From Oscillospiraceae bacterium (GTDB taxonomy: Bacteria; Bacillota; Clostridia; Oscillospirales; Oscillospiraceae), in assembly GCA_017535635.1 (NCBI GenBank), contig JAFXTU010000040.1, forward strand, positions 24,208-88,207: a stretch of 64,000 nt of DNA, written 5' to 3'. How positions within the stretch are numbered: the stretch's first letter is position 1; each line of letters begins with the position of its first letter. A model generated the notes under the pieces. That model worked only from the letters and a program-made list of their open reading frames with translations. It ran no database searches and was not told the origin of the DNA. Below are positions 31,747 through 40,055 of the stretch, in pieces. A program made the position numbers and the translations under genes.

Positions 31747-33186
31747 ATGAAGAAGACCTATATCACGACGATGCCGGATCAGATCGGCGCTTTTCTGAAA
31801 GCCAGCGAATGCTTCGCCGGTCTGGGGATCAACATCACCCGCGTCAGCTACAACAAAGCCGTCGATTCCCATACGCTTTTCATTGACGCCGAGGGGGAAG
31901 CCGGGCAGCTGGAAAAAGCCGACCTTGAGCTCACGAAGATCGGCTATCTCCAGACGGACAAAAACGAAAACGGCGTCGTCCTGCTGGAATTCATGCTGCC
32001 GGATGTTCCGGGCAGCGTGACGGAGGTCCTTCGTCTGATCCACGGGTATCGCCTGAATATCTCCTACATCAGCTCCCAGGAAAACGGCAGTGCGTATCAG
32101 GCCTTCAAAATGGGCCTGTTCGTGGACCGGGAGGAAACGCTGACGGCCTTCCTGAAAGAAGCGCAGGAGCTTTGCCCGGTTCGGGTACTGGATTACAACC
32201 GCTCCGAGCGGGTGTTCGACAACAGCATTTTCTATCAGGTCTTTGTTTCCGCCCTGATGCAGCTGACCGGCCTTCCGGAAGAAAAGCGGGATGCCCTGCT
32301 GGTGAATTCCAACCTGGTGATGCAGCTGCTGGACGAAAACGGCCTGCCTCCCTCCAAGACCTTTGAGAGCATCAGCCGCTTTGCGGAGCTTCTCTCCAAG
32401 TGCCGGGGAGAAGCCTTCGAGCCGCGGATCACGGAGCACAAGGTCGCGGAGAATACCAAAATTACCCTGATCGAGCCCCCCTGCGGCAGCAATACGGCGA
32501 TCCTGCAAAGCGGGGAGGAAACGCTGTTCATCGACTGCGGCTATGCGCTCTACGAGGATGAAATGCTCCGCATCTTCCGCAGACTGCTGCCCGGCTGGGA
32601 GAAAATGAAAAAGCGCATCTTCATCACCCACGCGGATGTGGATCACTGCGGCCTGCTGCCTCTGTTCGACGAGGTGCTGGCGACGCGGAAAACCATGGAC
32701 TGCCTGGCGCTGGAAGCGAGGGGAGAAAACGGATACCGGGAGCAAAACCCGCTCCACAGGCCGTATGTGAATATCTGCAAGGCCCTGACCTGTTATCGCC
32801 CGCCCGCGCCGGAACGGATCACGGCCCTCTGGGATGTGCAGGGTGAGCAGACCCAGCCCCTGGAGCAGGCAGGCTTCTTTGACTTCGGGGAACTGCACTT
32901 TGAGGTCTATCAGGGCAAGGGCGGCCATCTGCCGGGCGAGACGGTGCTCATCGACTACGCCCGCCACGTGGCTTTCACCGGCGACATCTACGTCAATATG
33001 CACGGCATGACACGGGAACAGGCGGAGTACAACAAGTATGCTCCCGTGCTGATGACCGGCGTGGATACGGACCCGGCTCTCTGCGCCGCGGAGCGCAGCG
33101 CGATCCTGCAAAGACTGGGTCCGGGGGAATGGAGGATCTTCGGCGCGCACGGGATGGTGAAGGAATTCAGCGTCCGGGTGGAGTAG
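31747..33186 (+). CDS. Tandem ACT domains fused to a metallo-beta-lactamase-fold hydrolase
   Basis: A 479-residue fusion. The first ~150 residues look like two ACT-type regulatory domains: 'MPDQIGAFLKASECFAGLGINITRVSYNK' and 'LPDVPGSVTEVLRLIHGYRLNISYISSQ'. A helical linker (about 150-235) leads to an MBL-fold domain with His295, Asp297, Asp299 and His300 in 'THADVDHC', and further ligands probably at 'GKGGHLPG' and 'AFTGDIYVN'. ACT domains normally bind amino acids and tune enzyme activity, so an amino-acid-gated hydrolase is a reasonable guess (inference). The substrate is unknown. It sits between the UroD-like and flavin reductase genes of the cargo cluster. Confidence 0.78.
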   Translation: MKKTYITTMPDQIGAFLKASECFAGLGINITRVSYNKAVDSHTLFIDAEGEAGQLEKADLELTKIGYLQTDKNENGVVLLEFMLPDVPGSVTEVLRLIHGYRLNISYISSQENGSAYQAFKMGLFVDREETLTAFLKEAQELCPVRVLDYNRSERVFDNSIFYQVFVSALMQLTGLPEEKRDALLVNSNLVMQLLDENGLPPSKTFESISRFAELLSKCRGEAFEPRITEHKVAENTKITLIEPPCGSNTAILQSGEETLFIDCGYALYEDEMLRIFRRLLPGWEKMKKRIFITHADVDHCGLLPLFDEVLATRKTMDCLALEARGENGYREQNPLHRPYVNICKALTCYRPPAPERITALWDVQGEQTQPLEQAGFFDFGELHFEVYQGKGGHLPGETVLIDYARHVAFTGDIYVNMHGMTREQAEYNKYAPVLMTGVDTDPALCAAERSAILQRLGPGEWRIFGAHGMVKEFSVRVE

Positions 33187-33271
33187 TGCGGAGGACCGAT
33201 GAAATCTGGAAAACTATCTATTTCAGTAATTAAGATTCACAAAACAATATAAAATGCCAAGGAGGTCAAAA

Positions 33272-33784
33272 ATGAAAATAGTAGTATTGAACGGAAGCCC
33301 CCGCCCCAAGGGAAACACCGCCGCCCTGATCGAAGCTTTTAAGGAAGGCGCAGAGGGCAAAGGTCATCAGGTTTCGGTCCTTCAGGTGGGCACCATGAAG
33401 ATCGGCGGCTGCAAGGGCTGCGAATACTGTCACACGAAGGGCGGCGGAACCTGCATCCAGAAGGACGACATGGCTGAGGTTTACCCGGCTCTGGCGGAAT
33501 CGGATGTGCTCCTGTTGGCCTCTCCCGTGTATTATCACGGCCTGACCGGGCAGCTGCAGTCGGTGGTTTCCCGCTTCTATGCCGTCGGTGCTCCGGCTGC
33601 CAAAAAGTGGGCGTTGCTCCTGACCTCCGGCTCGCCCAACGTCTATGCCGCCATTGAGACACAGTACAGGGGCATCCTCGGCTTCATTCAGGCAGAGAGT
33701 CTGGGCATCTTTGAATACGACGGCAAGCGTTCCGGCACCGAAGAAGCAGCAAATGAAGTCAAAGCTTTCGGCGCATCCCTCTGA
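33272..33784 (+). CDS. NADPH-dependent FMN reductase/flavodoxin-like oxidoreductase
   Basis: A 170-residue flavodoxin-fold protein; start at 33272 with AAGGAGG. 'MKIVVLNGSPRPKGNTAALIEAF' is the FMN phosphate-binding loop, 'GCKGCEYCHTKGGGTCIQKDDM' is the Cys-rich segment of iron-sulfur flavoprotein/Isf-related reductases, and 'LLASPVYYHGLTGQ' the second FMN loop. It probably reduces flavin or small electron acceptors. A related but frameshifted gene is at 35731. It is part of the MarR-led cluster but has an AT-rich 85-bp upstream gap that may hold its own promoter. Confidence 0.88.
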   Translation: MKIVVLNGSPRPKGNTAALIEAFKEGAEGKGHQVSVLQVGTMKIGGCKGCEYCHTKGGGTCIQKDDMAEVYPALAESDVLLLASPVYYHGLTGQLQSVVSRFYAVGAPAAKKWALLLTSGSPNVYAAIETQYRGILGFIQAESLGIFEYDGKRSGTEEAANEVKAFGASL

Positions 33785-33886
33785 GAAAGGCTGCGCTGTC
33801 ACAGAAACCGCAACGCACGCATCTCTCCGCCCATGGGCGGATGCGTGCGTTCCTGCGGCAGGGTGTTTCCAAAGGCGGGTCAATTA

Positions 33887-35092
33887 ATGAAAAAGATCAA
33901 AGCGGTATTTCAGGAGAAGTCCGGATTCCAGTGGCTTTTCCTTGCCATCCTGACCATGGGGCTGGGATATGGCATCTATAAGGGCGTCATCGACAATTAC
34001 CTGGCGAATATCGTGGTCATGGGCGAATTCGAGCGGGGTCTGGCGGAATTCTTCCGGGAGCTGCCTGGCCTTCTGCTGGTCCTGCTCTTGGCGATCTTCT
34101 ACACACTTTCCGCGGAAAGCCTCTATAAGATCGGCGCGCTGGTGATGCTGGCGGGCATGGGCATGCTGGCCCTGGTATCGCCGACCAAGCTGCTGGTGAC
34201 CCTGGCGATCTGTGTCTATTCCCTGGGCGAGCATATCCAGCTGGGGATGAAAAACACCATGACGCTGCAATACGCCCGGCCGGACAGCGGCGGCGTCGCT
34301 TTGGGATATCAGAGCTCCGTCAATCAGATCGGCACTCTGGCAGGGTACGCGGTGGTGATCGTTACCCTGTCCCTGCTGGCAGGAAAAACCCCCTTCCGGG
34401 CCTTTTTCCTCGTCGCCACGATCCTGACCGCCATCGGGACGGTGCTGGCCTTCGGGCTCCACGGCAAAAGCGAGACGGATAAGACGGTCAGCCGCTTCTA
34501 TTTCCGGAAGAAGTTCCGGAAGTACTACATGCTGGAGGTGTTCTACGGGGCAAGGAAGCAGGTCTTTTTCACCTTCGGCCCCTATGTACTAATCCTGTTT
34601 TACGGCGCGGACGCCCGGGTCATCAGCCTGCTGTTTGCCGTTTCCGCCATCGCCGGCTTTTTCCTCTCCCCGCTGATCGGCAAGCTGATCGACCGGATCG
34701 GCTATAAAATCATCATGATCTCCGACACCTTGATCCTGGTCATCGTCTGCTTCTTTTACGGGTTTGCCCATCATCTTTTCCCCAGGGAGATCGCCTTTGC
34801 CGTATGCTGCGTGAACTATGTGCTGGATTCCATCATCTCTCTGGCGTCCATGGCCTCCAACGTCTATGTGCAGGACATTTCCGACTCCCCGGAGGAGACG
34901 AAAGCCACCCTCTCCACGGGCATTTCCGTCAACCACATGATCACGGTGTTGATCGCCCTTTTCGGGGGCTGGATCTGGCAGACCGTGGGGATCGAGACCC
35001 TCTTCATCATCTCGGCGGTGCTGGGCCTCTGCAACAGCGCCTACGCCGCCAGCATCAAGCCGAAAGCAAAGAAAAACACGCCGCAAAGCTGA
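33887..35092 (+). CDS. Major facilitator superfamily transporter
   Basis: A 401-residue protein with about 12 hydrophobic segments; start at 33887 chosen because the upstream in-frame codons are polar and lack an SD. The inter-TM loop 'LIGKLIDRIGYKIIMI' resembles the MFS signature loop between helices 8 and 9. Substrate cannot be read from sequence. Its place among a MarR regulator and several flavin-dependent reductases suggests it moves the compound, or product, those enzymes handle (inference). Confidence 0.82.
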   Translation: MKKIKAVFQEKSGFQWLFLAILTMGLGYGIYKGVIDNYLANIVVMGEFERGLAEFFRELPGLLLVLLLAIFYTLSAESLYKIGALVMLAGMGMLALVSPTKLLVTLAICVYSLGEHIQLGMKNTMTLQYARPDSGGVALGYQSSVNQIGTLAGYAVVIVTLSLLAGKTPFRAFFLVATILTAIGTVLAFGLHGKSETDKTVSRFYFRKKFRKYYMLEVFYGARKQVFFTFGPYVLILFYGADARVISLLFAVSAIAGFFLSPLIGKLIDRIGYKIIMISDTLILVIVCFFYGFAHHLFPREIAFAVCCVNYVLDSIISLASMASNVYVQDISDSPEETKATLSTGISVNHMITVLIALFGGWIWQTVGIETLFIISAVLGLCNSAYAASIKPKAKKNTPQS

Positions 35093-35133
35093 GCGAGGCA
35101 AGACGAAGTGCGAGTTTTCAAACGGAGGGAAAC

Positions 35134-35697
35134 ATGATCTACATCATCCGGCACGGTCAAACAGAGCTGAACATTACGAATGTTCTGCAAGGCAGAAGCA
35201 ATCATCCCCTGAATGAGACCGGCATCCGGCAGGCGGAGGAAGCGGCGGAAAGGCTGAAAGACATTTCCTTTGACGTGGTCTATTCCAGTCCGCTGATCCG
35301 TGCGGTACGTACGGCTGAGATCATTGTCCCGGATCTGAAGCCGATCATCGACGAACGGCTGATCGAAATGGAATACGGACCGTATGAGGGGAAAGGGCTC
35401 CGTGAGCTTGGACCGGAGGTTATGACCTTCTTCCGGGATTTCGTCCACAATCCCGCGCCGGAGGGGATGGAACCCCTGGACAGTGTGGTCAGGCGAGGCG
35501 GTGAGTTTATGGAGGACCGTTGCAGAACGACGGACAATATCCTGATCTCCACCCACGCGATCGCCATGAAAGGGATCCTGGAGTATCTGACCCCTGCTTC
35601 GGGAGGCAGCTACTGGTCCAAAAACATAAAGAACTGCGCCGTTTATACGGCGGAGTACCAGCCGAACGGCACCTGGTCTGTGCCTGTGGAAATGTGA
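35134..35697 (+). CDS. Histidine phosphatase family protein (phosphoglycerate mutase-like)
   Basis: A 187-residue phosphatase; ATG 35134 with GGAGGG. The phosphohistidine motif 'IIRHGQTELN' is at residues about 4-13, 'SPLIRAVRTAEII' provides the second Arg, 'ERLIEMEYGPYEGK' the acid, and 'ISTHAIAMKGIL' the second His. This branch is broad (sugar-phosphate and cofactor phosphatases), so the substrate is open. It is codirectional with the cargo cluster. Confidence 0.9.
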   Translation: MIYIIRHGQTELNITNVLQGRSNHPLNETGIRQAEEAAERLKDISFDVVYSSPLIRAVRTAEIIVPDLKPIIDERLIEMEYGPYEGKGLRELGPEVMTFFRDFVHNPAPEGMEPLDSVVRRGGEFMEDRCRTTDNILISTHAIAMKGILEYLTPASGGSYWSKNIKNCAVYTAEYQPNGTWSVPVEM

Positions 35698-35730
35698 CGG
35701 CTGCCGGTGCACGGTGAAAGGAGACTTGCG

Positions 35731-36361
35731 ATGAAAACAGTGATCGTCAACGGAGGCCCGAGGAAGGAATGGAACACGGCGCAGTTGCTGAAGTCCGCGC
35801 AGAAGGGTGCGGAAGTTGCCGGCGCTGAAACGGAATACGTCGATCTACGATCTGCGCTTTACCGGCTGCCGCAGCTGCCTTGCCTGCAAGAGGAAAGGGC
35901 TTGAGAATCCCTGCAGGTGCTTCTTCAAGGACGAACTCTCGCCGGTGATCGAACACGTTCACCGGGCAGATCATCTAATTATGGGTTCCCCAATCTACTT
36001 TGGAGAACCCACAGGCCAGCTGCGTTGTTTTCTGGAACGGGTCGTATATCCCACCCTGTCCTACAACAGCTTTTCTTCCATTTTCACCGGAAAGATAGAC
36101 GTTGATGTCTTCCTGACCATGGGCGAGACCAGAGACTCATACGATCGGAACTACCTGGCGAAGATGGAAGCGTATTTCGCCCCGTTCCGCTCCTTCAACG
36201 GAACCGTTACCATCCATCCCGTATGTGACACCGCTCAGGTGAAGGATTATTCCCAATATGAGATGGCCGGTATCCCCGGAGCACACAAGCTGGAGCTGCG
36301 TGAAGAAGCGTTTCCAAAGGCGCTTGAGCTTGCTTTCACGACCGGGAAGCACATCCTGTAA
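35731..36361 (+). pseudogene. Flavodoxin-fold NAD(P)H oxidoreductase, frameshifted
   Basis: The 5' frame starts at 35731 with 'MKTVIVNGGPRKEWNTAQLLKSA', a flavodoxin-fold N terminus, and continues to 'ETEYVDL'. Homology then resumes in the next frame near 35848 as 'YDLRFTGCRSCLACKRKG' and runs to 36361 with 'LIMGSPIYFGEPTGQLRCFLERV'. A missing 2 bp or an extra 1 bp around 35843-35850 explains both halves, since 'VDLYDL' spans the break. The intact product would be about 210 residues. It is either a real inactivating mutation or a base-call error; SD and start are intact. Related to the gene at 33272. Confidence 0.8.
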
Positions 36362-36453
36362 TCTCTGCAGATGTATCTACCGATAGGGAAGAATGTCAGG
36401 GGGGAACAGAGAATCGGCGTGGTGCTGTATACATAAATAAGGGAGATGAGAGA

Positions 36454-37419
36454 ATGCTCTATCAAGAACCAATCAATATCTGCGGGCGGGTCCTGAAAAA
36501 TCGAATCGTCATGCCGCCGATGGCGACAGGCAAGGCCGTAAACGGCGCGCCGGGCGAGGAAATGGTCGAGTATTACCGGCAGCGGGCAAGAGGGACCGGA
36601 TTGGTCATCGTCGAGCACGAGTACGTCATGCTTCAGGGCATGGCCCATCCGGGCCAGCTGTCCATGGCGGAGGATTTCGTTATTCCGGCTTACCGGAAGC
36701 TGACAAACGCGATCCACGGGGAAGGCTCTGCAGTCATTGCCCAGCTCAACCACGCCGGGGTCAAGGCGATGGATACCGGACTGCCGCCGGCAGGCCCCAG
36801 CGCCATGCCGGCAAAGGACGGTATGGCTGAGGCAATGGACCGTGACCAGATCCGGGCGGTCGTCGAGGCCTTCACCGTTGCGGCGGTCCGCGCAAAGGAA
36901 GCCGGATTCGACGGCGCGGAGCTCCATTCGGCCCACGGATACCTCCTCAATCAGTTCTATTCGCCTTTGATGAATCATCGGGATGACGAGTACTCCGCAA
37001 AGTCCATGGCGGACCGCACGCGGCTGCACTGTGAGATCATCCGCACGGTGCGGGAAGCCGTCGGTGAGTTTTTCATTATAGCGATCCGCTTCGGCGCCTG
37101 CGATTTCGAGGAGGGCGGGAGCAGGATCGAGGATATCCCCGAGGCAGTCAAAGCTTTTGAAGCTGCCGGTACGGACTTGATCGACATCTCCGGCGGCACG
37201 ACGGGCTTTATGCGTCCGGGTCATACAGAACCCGGATATCTGAAAGATCTCAGCTTTGCCGCGAAAACGGCTGTGTCTGTTCCGGTCATCCTGACAGGCG
37301 GCGTGACCGAAGCCCGGGACATGGAAAACCTGCTGCAGGAAGGCGTGGCGGACCTCATCGGCGTCGGCAGGGCCTTGTTGAAGGACCCCATGTGGTCGTT
37401 AAATGCGCTGGGCGAATAG
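36454..37419 (+). CDS. NADH:flavin oxidoreductase/old yellow enzyme family (single-domain)
   Basis: A 321-residue FMN TIM-barrel. Signposts are 'LKNRIVMPPMATG', 'GLVIVEHEYVM', 'AQLNHAGVKA', 'AELHSAHGYLLNQFYSPLMNHRDDEY' and the C-terminal phosphate site 'GGVTEARDMENLLQEGVADLIGVGRALLKDP'. It is like the N-terminal half of 2,4-dienoyl-CoA or enoate reductases but lacks their Fe-S cysteines and FAD/NAD domain. The family reduces activated C=C bonds. Partnered with a nitroreductase-like protein immediately downstream and flavodoxin-like reductases upstream. Confidence 0.9.
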   Translation: MLYQEPINICGRVLKNRIVMPPMATGKAVNGAPGEEMVEYYRQRARGTGLVIVEHEYVMLQGMAHPGQLSMAEDFVIPAYRKLTNAIHGEGSAVIAQLNHAGVKAMDTGLPPAGPSAMPAKDGMAEAMDRDQIRAVVEAFTVAAVRAKEAGFDGAELHSAHGYLLNQFYSPLMNHRDDEYSAKSMADRTRLHCEIIRTVREAVGEFFIIAIRFGACDFEEGGSRIEDIPEAVKAFEAAGTDLIDISGGTTGFMRPGHTEPGYLKDLSFAAKTAVSVPVILTGGVTEARDMENLLQEGVADLIGVGRALLKDPMWSLNALGE

Positions 37420-37445
37420 AAAAGGTTTTAATAGGAGGTATACAT

Positions 37446-37958
37446 ATGGAATTCAAAGAAGTGATAAGGAGTCGTTATTCCTGCAAGAAGTACAGCAGCC
37501 GCCAGGTCGAACCGGATAAGCTGAACGCGATCCTGGAAGCCGGACGTCTGGCCCCGACGGCGAAGAACCTCCAGGAGCAGCGGATCTATGTCCTTCAGTC
37601 GGAAGAGGCGCTGGCGAAGATCGACAAAGCCACCCCCTGCCGTTACGGCGCACCGACGGTCCTCGTCGTGGCATATGACAGGAACAACGTCTTTACTTAT
37701 CCCGGCGGGAAGAAGGATTCCGGCGCGGAGGACGCGACCATCGTCGCGACTCACATGATCCTGGCGGCGGCAGATGAGGGTGTGGACAGCTGCTGGCTCA
37801 ATTTCCTCGATCCGGAAGCCGTGGCAAAAGACCTTGGCCTGCCGGAAAACGAGGAGATCCTGATGCTGATGGATCTCGGATACGCTGCGGAATGTTCCGG
37901 ACCGTTGCCCAACCACGGGAACAGGAAGCCGTTGGCGGAAACCGTTTTCTACCTCTGA
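37446..37958 (+). CDS. Nitroreductase family protein
   Basis: A 170-residue FMN-dependent reductase; ATG 37446 with TAGGAGG. 'FKEVIRSRYSCKKYSSRQVEPDKLNAILEAGRLAPTAKNLQ' is the N-terminal FMN-binding pattern, and 'HMILAAADEGVDSCWLNF' the dimer helix. Members reduce nitro, quinone or flavin substrates. It lies 26 nt after the OYE gene and almost abuts azlC, so it belongs to the same transcript. Confidence 0.9.
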   Translation: MEFKEVIRSRYSCKKYSSRQVEPDKLNAILEAGRLAPTAKNLQEQRIYVLQSEEALAKIDKATPCRYGAPTVLVVAYDRNNVFTYPGGKKDSGAEDATIVATHMILAAADEGVDSCWLNFLDPEAVAKDLGLPENEEILMLMDLGYAAECSGPLPNHGNRKPLAETVFYL

Positions 37959-37978
37959 GGCAGGGACAGGACCAGACC

Positions 37979-38674
37979 GTGAGCCGAAAAACGGTCCGAC
38001 AGGCGTTTGTAAAGTCGATCCCCGTCATGGCGGGCTACGTCGTGCTGGGGATCGGCTTCGGCGTGCTGATGCATGCTGCGGGGTTTGGACTTCTGTGGAC
38101 GCTCGCCATGAGCCTGCTGATCTTCGCTGGCTCCATGCAGTATGTGGGCGTGGGGCTGCTGGCCGGCGGGGCCTCGGTGATCACGACGATTCTGACGACC
38201 ATAATGGTGAATGCCCGCCATCTGTTTTACAGCATCTCCATGATCCGGGTCTATAAGGATTCCGGGCGCTATAAGCCTTATCTGGTTTTCGCGCTGACCG
38301 ATGAGACTTACTCGCTGCTTTGCGACGGAATCGTGCCGGAGGGAGTGGAAGCTGAATCCTACCGCTTCCTGGTCTCCGCTTTCAACCACAGCTACTGGGT
38401 GGTCGGCAGCGTCCTGGGAAGCCTGCTGGGGGCAGTCCTTCCTTTTTCCGCGAAGGGGATAGAGTTCAGCATGACTGCGCTCTTCCTCACGTCCTTCGTG
38501 GAGCAGTGGATCAAGGCGGACAACCGCATCCCGGCGCTGACCGGTCTCTGCGCCACGCTGCTTTCCCTGGCTGTTTTCGGGCCGGAGCGATTCCTCATTC
38601 CTGCCATGCTGCTGATCACGCTGGTTCTGTCTCTGCTCCGTGGGCGATTGGAAAACAGGGAGGCGGACACATGA
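37979..38674 (+). CDS. azlC: AzlC family branched-chain amino acid exporter subunit
   Basis: A 231-residue membrane protein with about six or more TM helices. GTG at 37979 is the likely start; the preceding frame overlaps the nitroreductase end. 'AFVKSIPVMAGYVVLGIGFGVL', 'FAGSMQYVGVGLL' and 'NARHLFYSISMI' are AzlC hallmarks. AzlC with AzlD exports branched-chain amino acids or analogues (established for Bacillus azaleucine resistance). Its stop overlaps the azlD start (ATGA). Confidence 0.9.
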   Translation: MSRKTVRQAFVKSIPVMAGYVVLGIGFGVLMHAAGFGLLWTLAMSLLIFAGSMQYVGVGLLAGGASVITTILTTIMVNARHLFYSISMIRVYKDSGRYKPYLVFALTDETYSLLCDGIVPEGVEAESYRFLVSAFNHSYWVVGSVLGSLLGAVLPFSAKGIEFSMTALFLTSFVEQWIKADNRIPALTGLCATLLSLAVFGPERFLIPAMLLITLVLSLLRGRLENREADT

Positions 38675-38994
38675 ACAGTATGGGACATTCTGCTGTCCTT
38701 GTAGCCGTCATGTCGGCTTTCACGATACTGCTCCGTTTTCTGCCCTTCATCGTTTTCCGAAAGCGGGTGCCGCCATACGTCGCGTATTTGGGCAGAGTCC
38801 TGCCGCCCGCGATTATCGGGATGCTGGTAATATACTGTCTGAGAAGTACGGCGGTATTTTCGTTTCCCTTCGGGCTCCCGGAACTCATTGCAGTACTGGC
38901 CGTCGTTCTGCTGCAGATCTGGAAGCACAGGTCCTTGCTGAGTATCCTTGCGGGTACGGCGATCTATATGCTGCTTGTACAGTTAGTATTTTAA
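38671..38994 (+). CDS. azlD: AzlD family branched-chain amino acid exporter subunit
   Basis: A 107-residue protein with three to four TM helices: 'TILLRFLPFIVFRK', 'YLGRVLPPAIIGMLVIYCL' and a C-terminal helix. The ATG overlaps the azlC stop codon. AzlD is the small partner of AzlC. It is the last recognisable gene of the cargo cluster. Confidence 0.88.
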   Translation: MNSMGHSAVLVAVMSAFTILLRFLPFIVFRKRVPPYVAYLGRVLPPAIIGMLVIYCLRSTAVFSFPFGLPELIAVLAVVLLQIWKHRSLLSILAGTAIYMLLVQLVF

Positions 38995-39392
38995 GTTCCA
39001 ATAACCGCGACAACTGAGGCCCAACGCTGCCGACGGGTATATTGTGACCATCACGAAAGTTTGACTCCAGGGCAGTCAAGAAATGCTGGGTCAGCATAAA
39101 CACAGCCGCAGGCGGCGCAGGCGCTGCAGCTCCGAAATTGGTTGCATTCCGAGCCTCATAGATGTATAATAATATAGCATTTATAATTGCTTCCGGATTA
39201 TTCATTTCTTTGCGTATTATTCTGTTTTGCCGGTGTTATTTTGACCCTTATTGGGACCCTTACCACGATAAAACCAGCCAACACGCGGCAACACACGGTA
39301 AGATATGGAACCAGCGGAGAGCCTTGTAAATCAAGGACTTGCGGGGTTTTTGGGGCACGAGCGGGACTTTGGCAACACGTCCTCTCGGGCTG

Positions 39393-39415
39393 TTCGAATC
39401 CCTCCTTCTCCGCCA
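39393..39415 (+). repeat. Partial tRNA-Ser 3' end (att-like duplication)
   Basis: Identical to 27279-27301 at 22 of 23 positions (T-loop through CCA). The 5' T-stem needed for a real tRNA is not present, so it is not a functional tRNA. It is best read as the distal attachment site of an element that inserted at a tRNA-Ser gene. Confidence 0.75.
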
Positions 39416-39460
39416 CGGAGAGCCTTGTGCCGTAAGGGTTTCAGGACTCTCCGATTTTTT
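39416..39460 (+). terminator. Terminator just right of the att-like site
   Basis: CGGAGAG (39416-39422) pairs with CTCTCCG (39447-39453) and is followed by ATTTTTT. Its place directly after the tRNA-end copy suggests it was the original terminator of the tRNA gene before insertion (inference). Confidence 0.7.
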
Positions 39461-39488
39461 GTCGGCCTTTATTCGGCCTTTATCGCTT

Positions 39489-39569
39489 TTATTCCTTCAG
39501 CACATCCTGAATGTACCGTTCCATCCGGTCCGCGGACTTCTGCCGCATCCGCTGGGAGGCATGACCATA
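39489..39569 (-). pseudogene. Tyrosine recombinase fragment (C-terminal end)
   Basis: On the minus strand 26 codons read 'YGHASQRMRQKSADRMERYI' and end in 'DVLKE' plus TAA. This matches the end of ICE/phage integrases, where the catalytic Tyr follows an H-x-x-R region and the tail is 'YGHvs..m...sa.rme.yi'. Nothing recognisable continues upstream, so only the 3' end survives. It points toward the att-like site, as integrases often do. Confidence 0.6.
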
Positions 39570-40009
39570 TCGCACGAAACTGTCTTGGTCGGTCAATGGA
39601 GTATCACAGCCTGACGTCGAAGTCACAAACACTTGCCCGTAAGCGGGTAGACTATGAACTTTCTGTATTAGCTGAAAAATACGGATTTAAAGTTGAGTTT
39701 ATTGACTACGAAAACACACGGCAGGATTCCCACTCAACCATTGTTCCTGTGGCTTCCTTCGATACAGTTGAGCAATTTGTTGCTGCATAAGGCAGAACGG
39801 AAGAACGTGAACTGCGCGGCCCGTCGGGGCCGGGAGAGCGAGGGAACACCGGAAAATGCCTGAATTGAATAGGGCTTGTAGGCTGGCGCGGGAGAAATGG
39901 ATCTGCGGCAGCCACTTTAGCTTGTGCATTTTAGACAATTTCCGAGGGGAAAATTTGTGTGCATTGAGAGCTTGATTTTTCCCTGACACCGTCACCCCGC
40001 CAAAAATGG

Positions 40010-40038
40010 TTGCGCAGGCCGTGGAAAGGGGATATAAT
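40010..40038 (+). promoter_or_regulatory. Promoter of the CobW-type metallochaperone operon
   Basis: TTGCGC (40010-40015) and TATAAT (40033-40038) are 17 bp apart. No obvious Zur palindrome is seen at the promoter, so zinc control is not shown. Confidence 0.65.
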
Positions 40039-40055
40039 TAAGATTACGAAATATG

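Larger units (their letters stand above)
27279..39415. mobile_element. Putative tRNA-Ser genomic island
   Basis: The 23-nt 3' end of the tRNA gene (27279-27301) is repeated with one mismatch at 39393-39415, the pattern left when an integrase recombines at a tRNA 3' end. An integrase N-terminal fragment follows the tRNA at 27465, and an integrase C-terminal fragment lies just outside the right copy at 39489. The interior is less GC-rich than its flanks and holds a toxin-antitoxin pair plus a codirectional metabolic cargo. No intact integrase, relaxase or conjugation gene is seen, so the island looks immobile and may be composite. The right boundary is the less certain one. Confidence 0.7.
38995..40009. 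other. Island right end: gene debris and att-like site
   Basis: About 1 kb without a convincing intact gene. It holds the partial tRNA copy (39393-39415), a terminator (39416-39460), an integrase 3' fragment (39489-39569, minus) and a 64-codon frame at 39596-39790 (+, starting 'MEYHSLTSKSQTLARKR') with no SD that could be a gene remnant. Two short direct copies of CGGAGAGCCTTGT lie at about 39315 and 39416. A minus-strand open frame at 38885-39205 has no recognisable domain. Confidence 0.55.

Noticed and set aside
39393..39415. A second tRNA-Ser gene
   Set aside because: Only the T-loop, 3' acceptor strand and CCA match. No acceptor 5' strand, D-arm or anticodon stem can be formed upstream.
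39699..39995. A 98-codon minus-strand gene
   Set aside because: No SD or domain; it overlaps an island-end debris region and looks like chance open frame.
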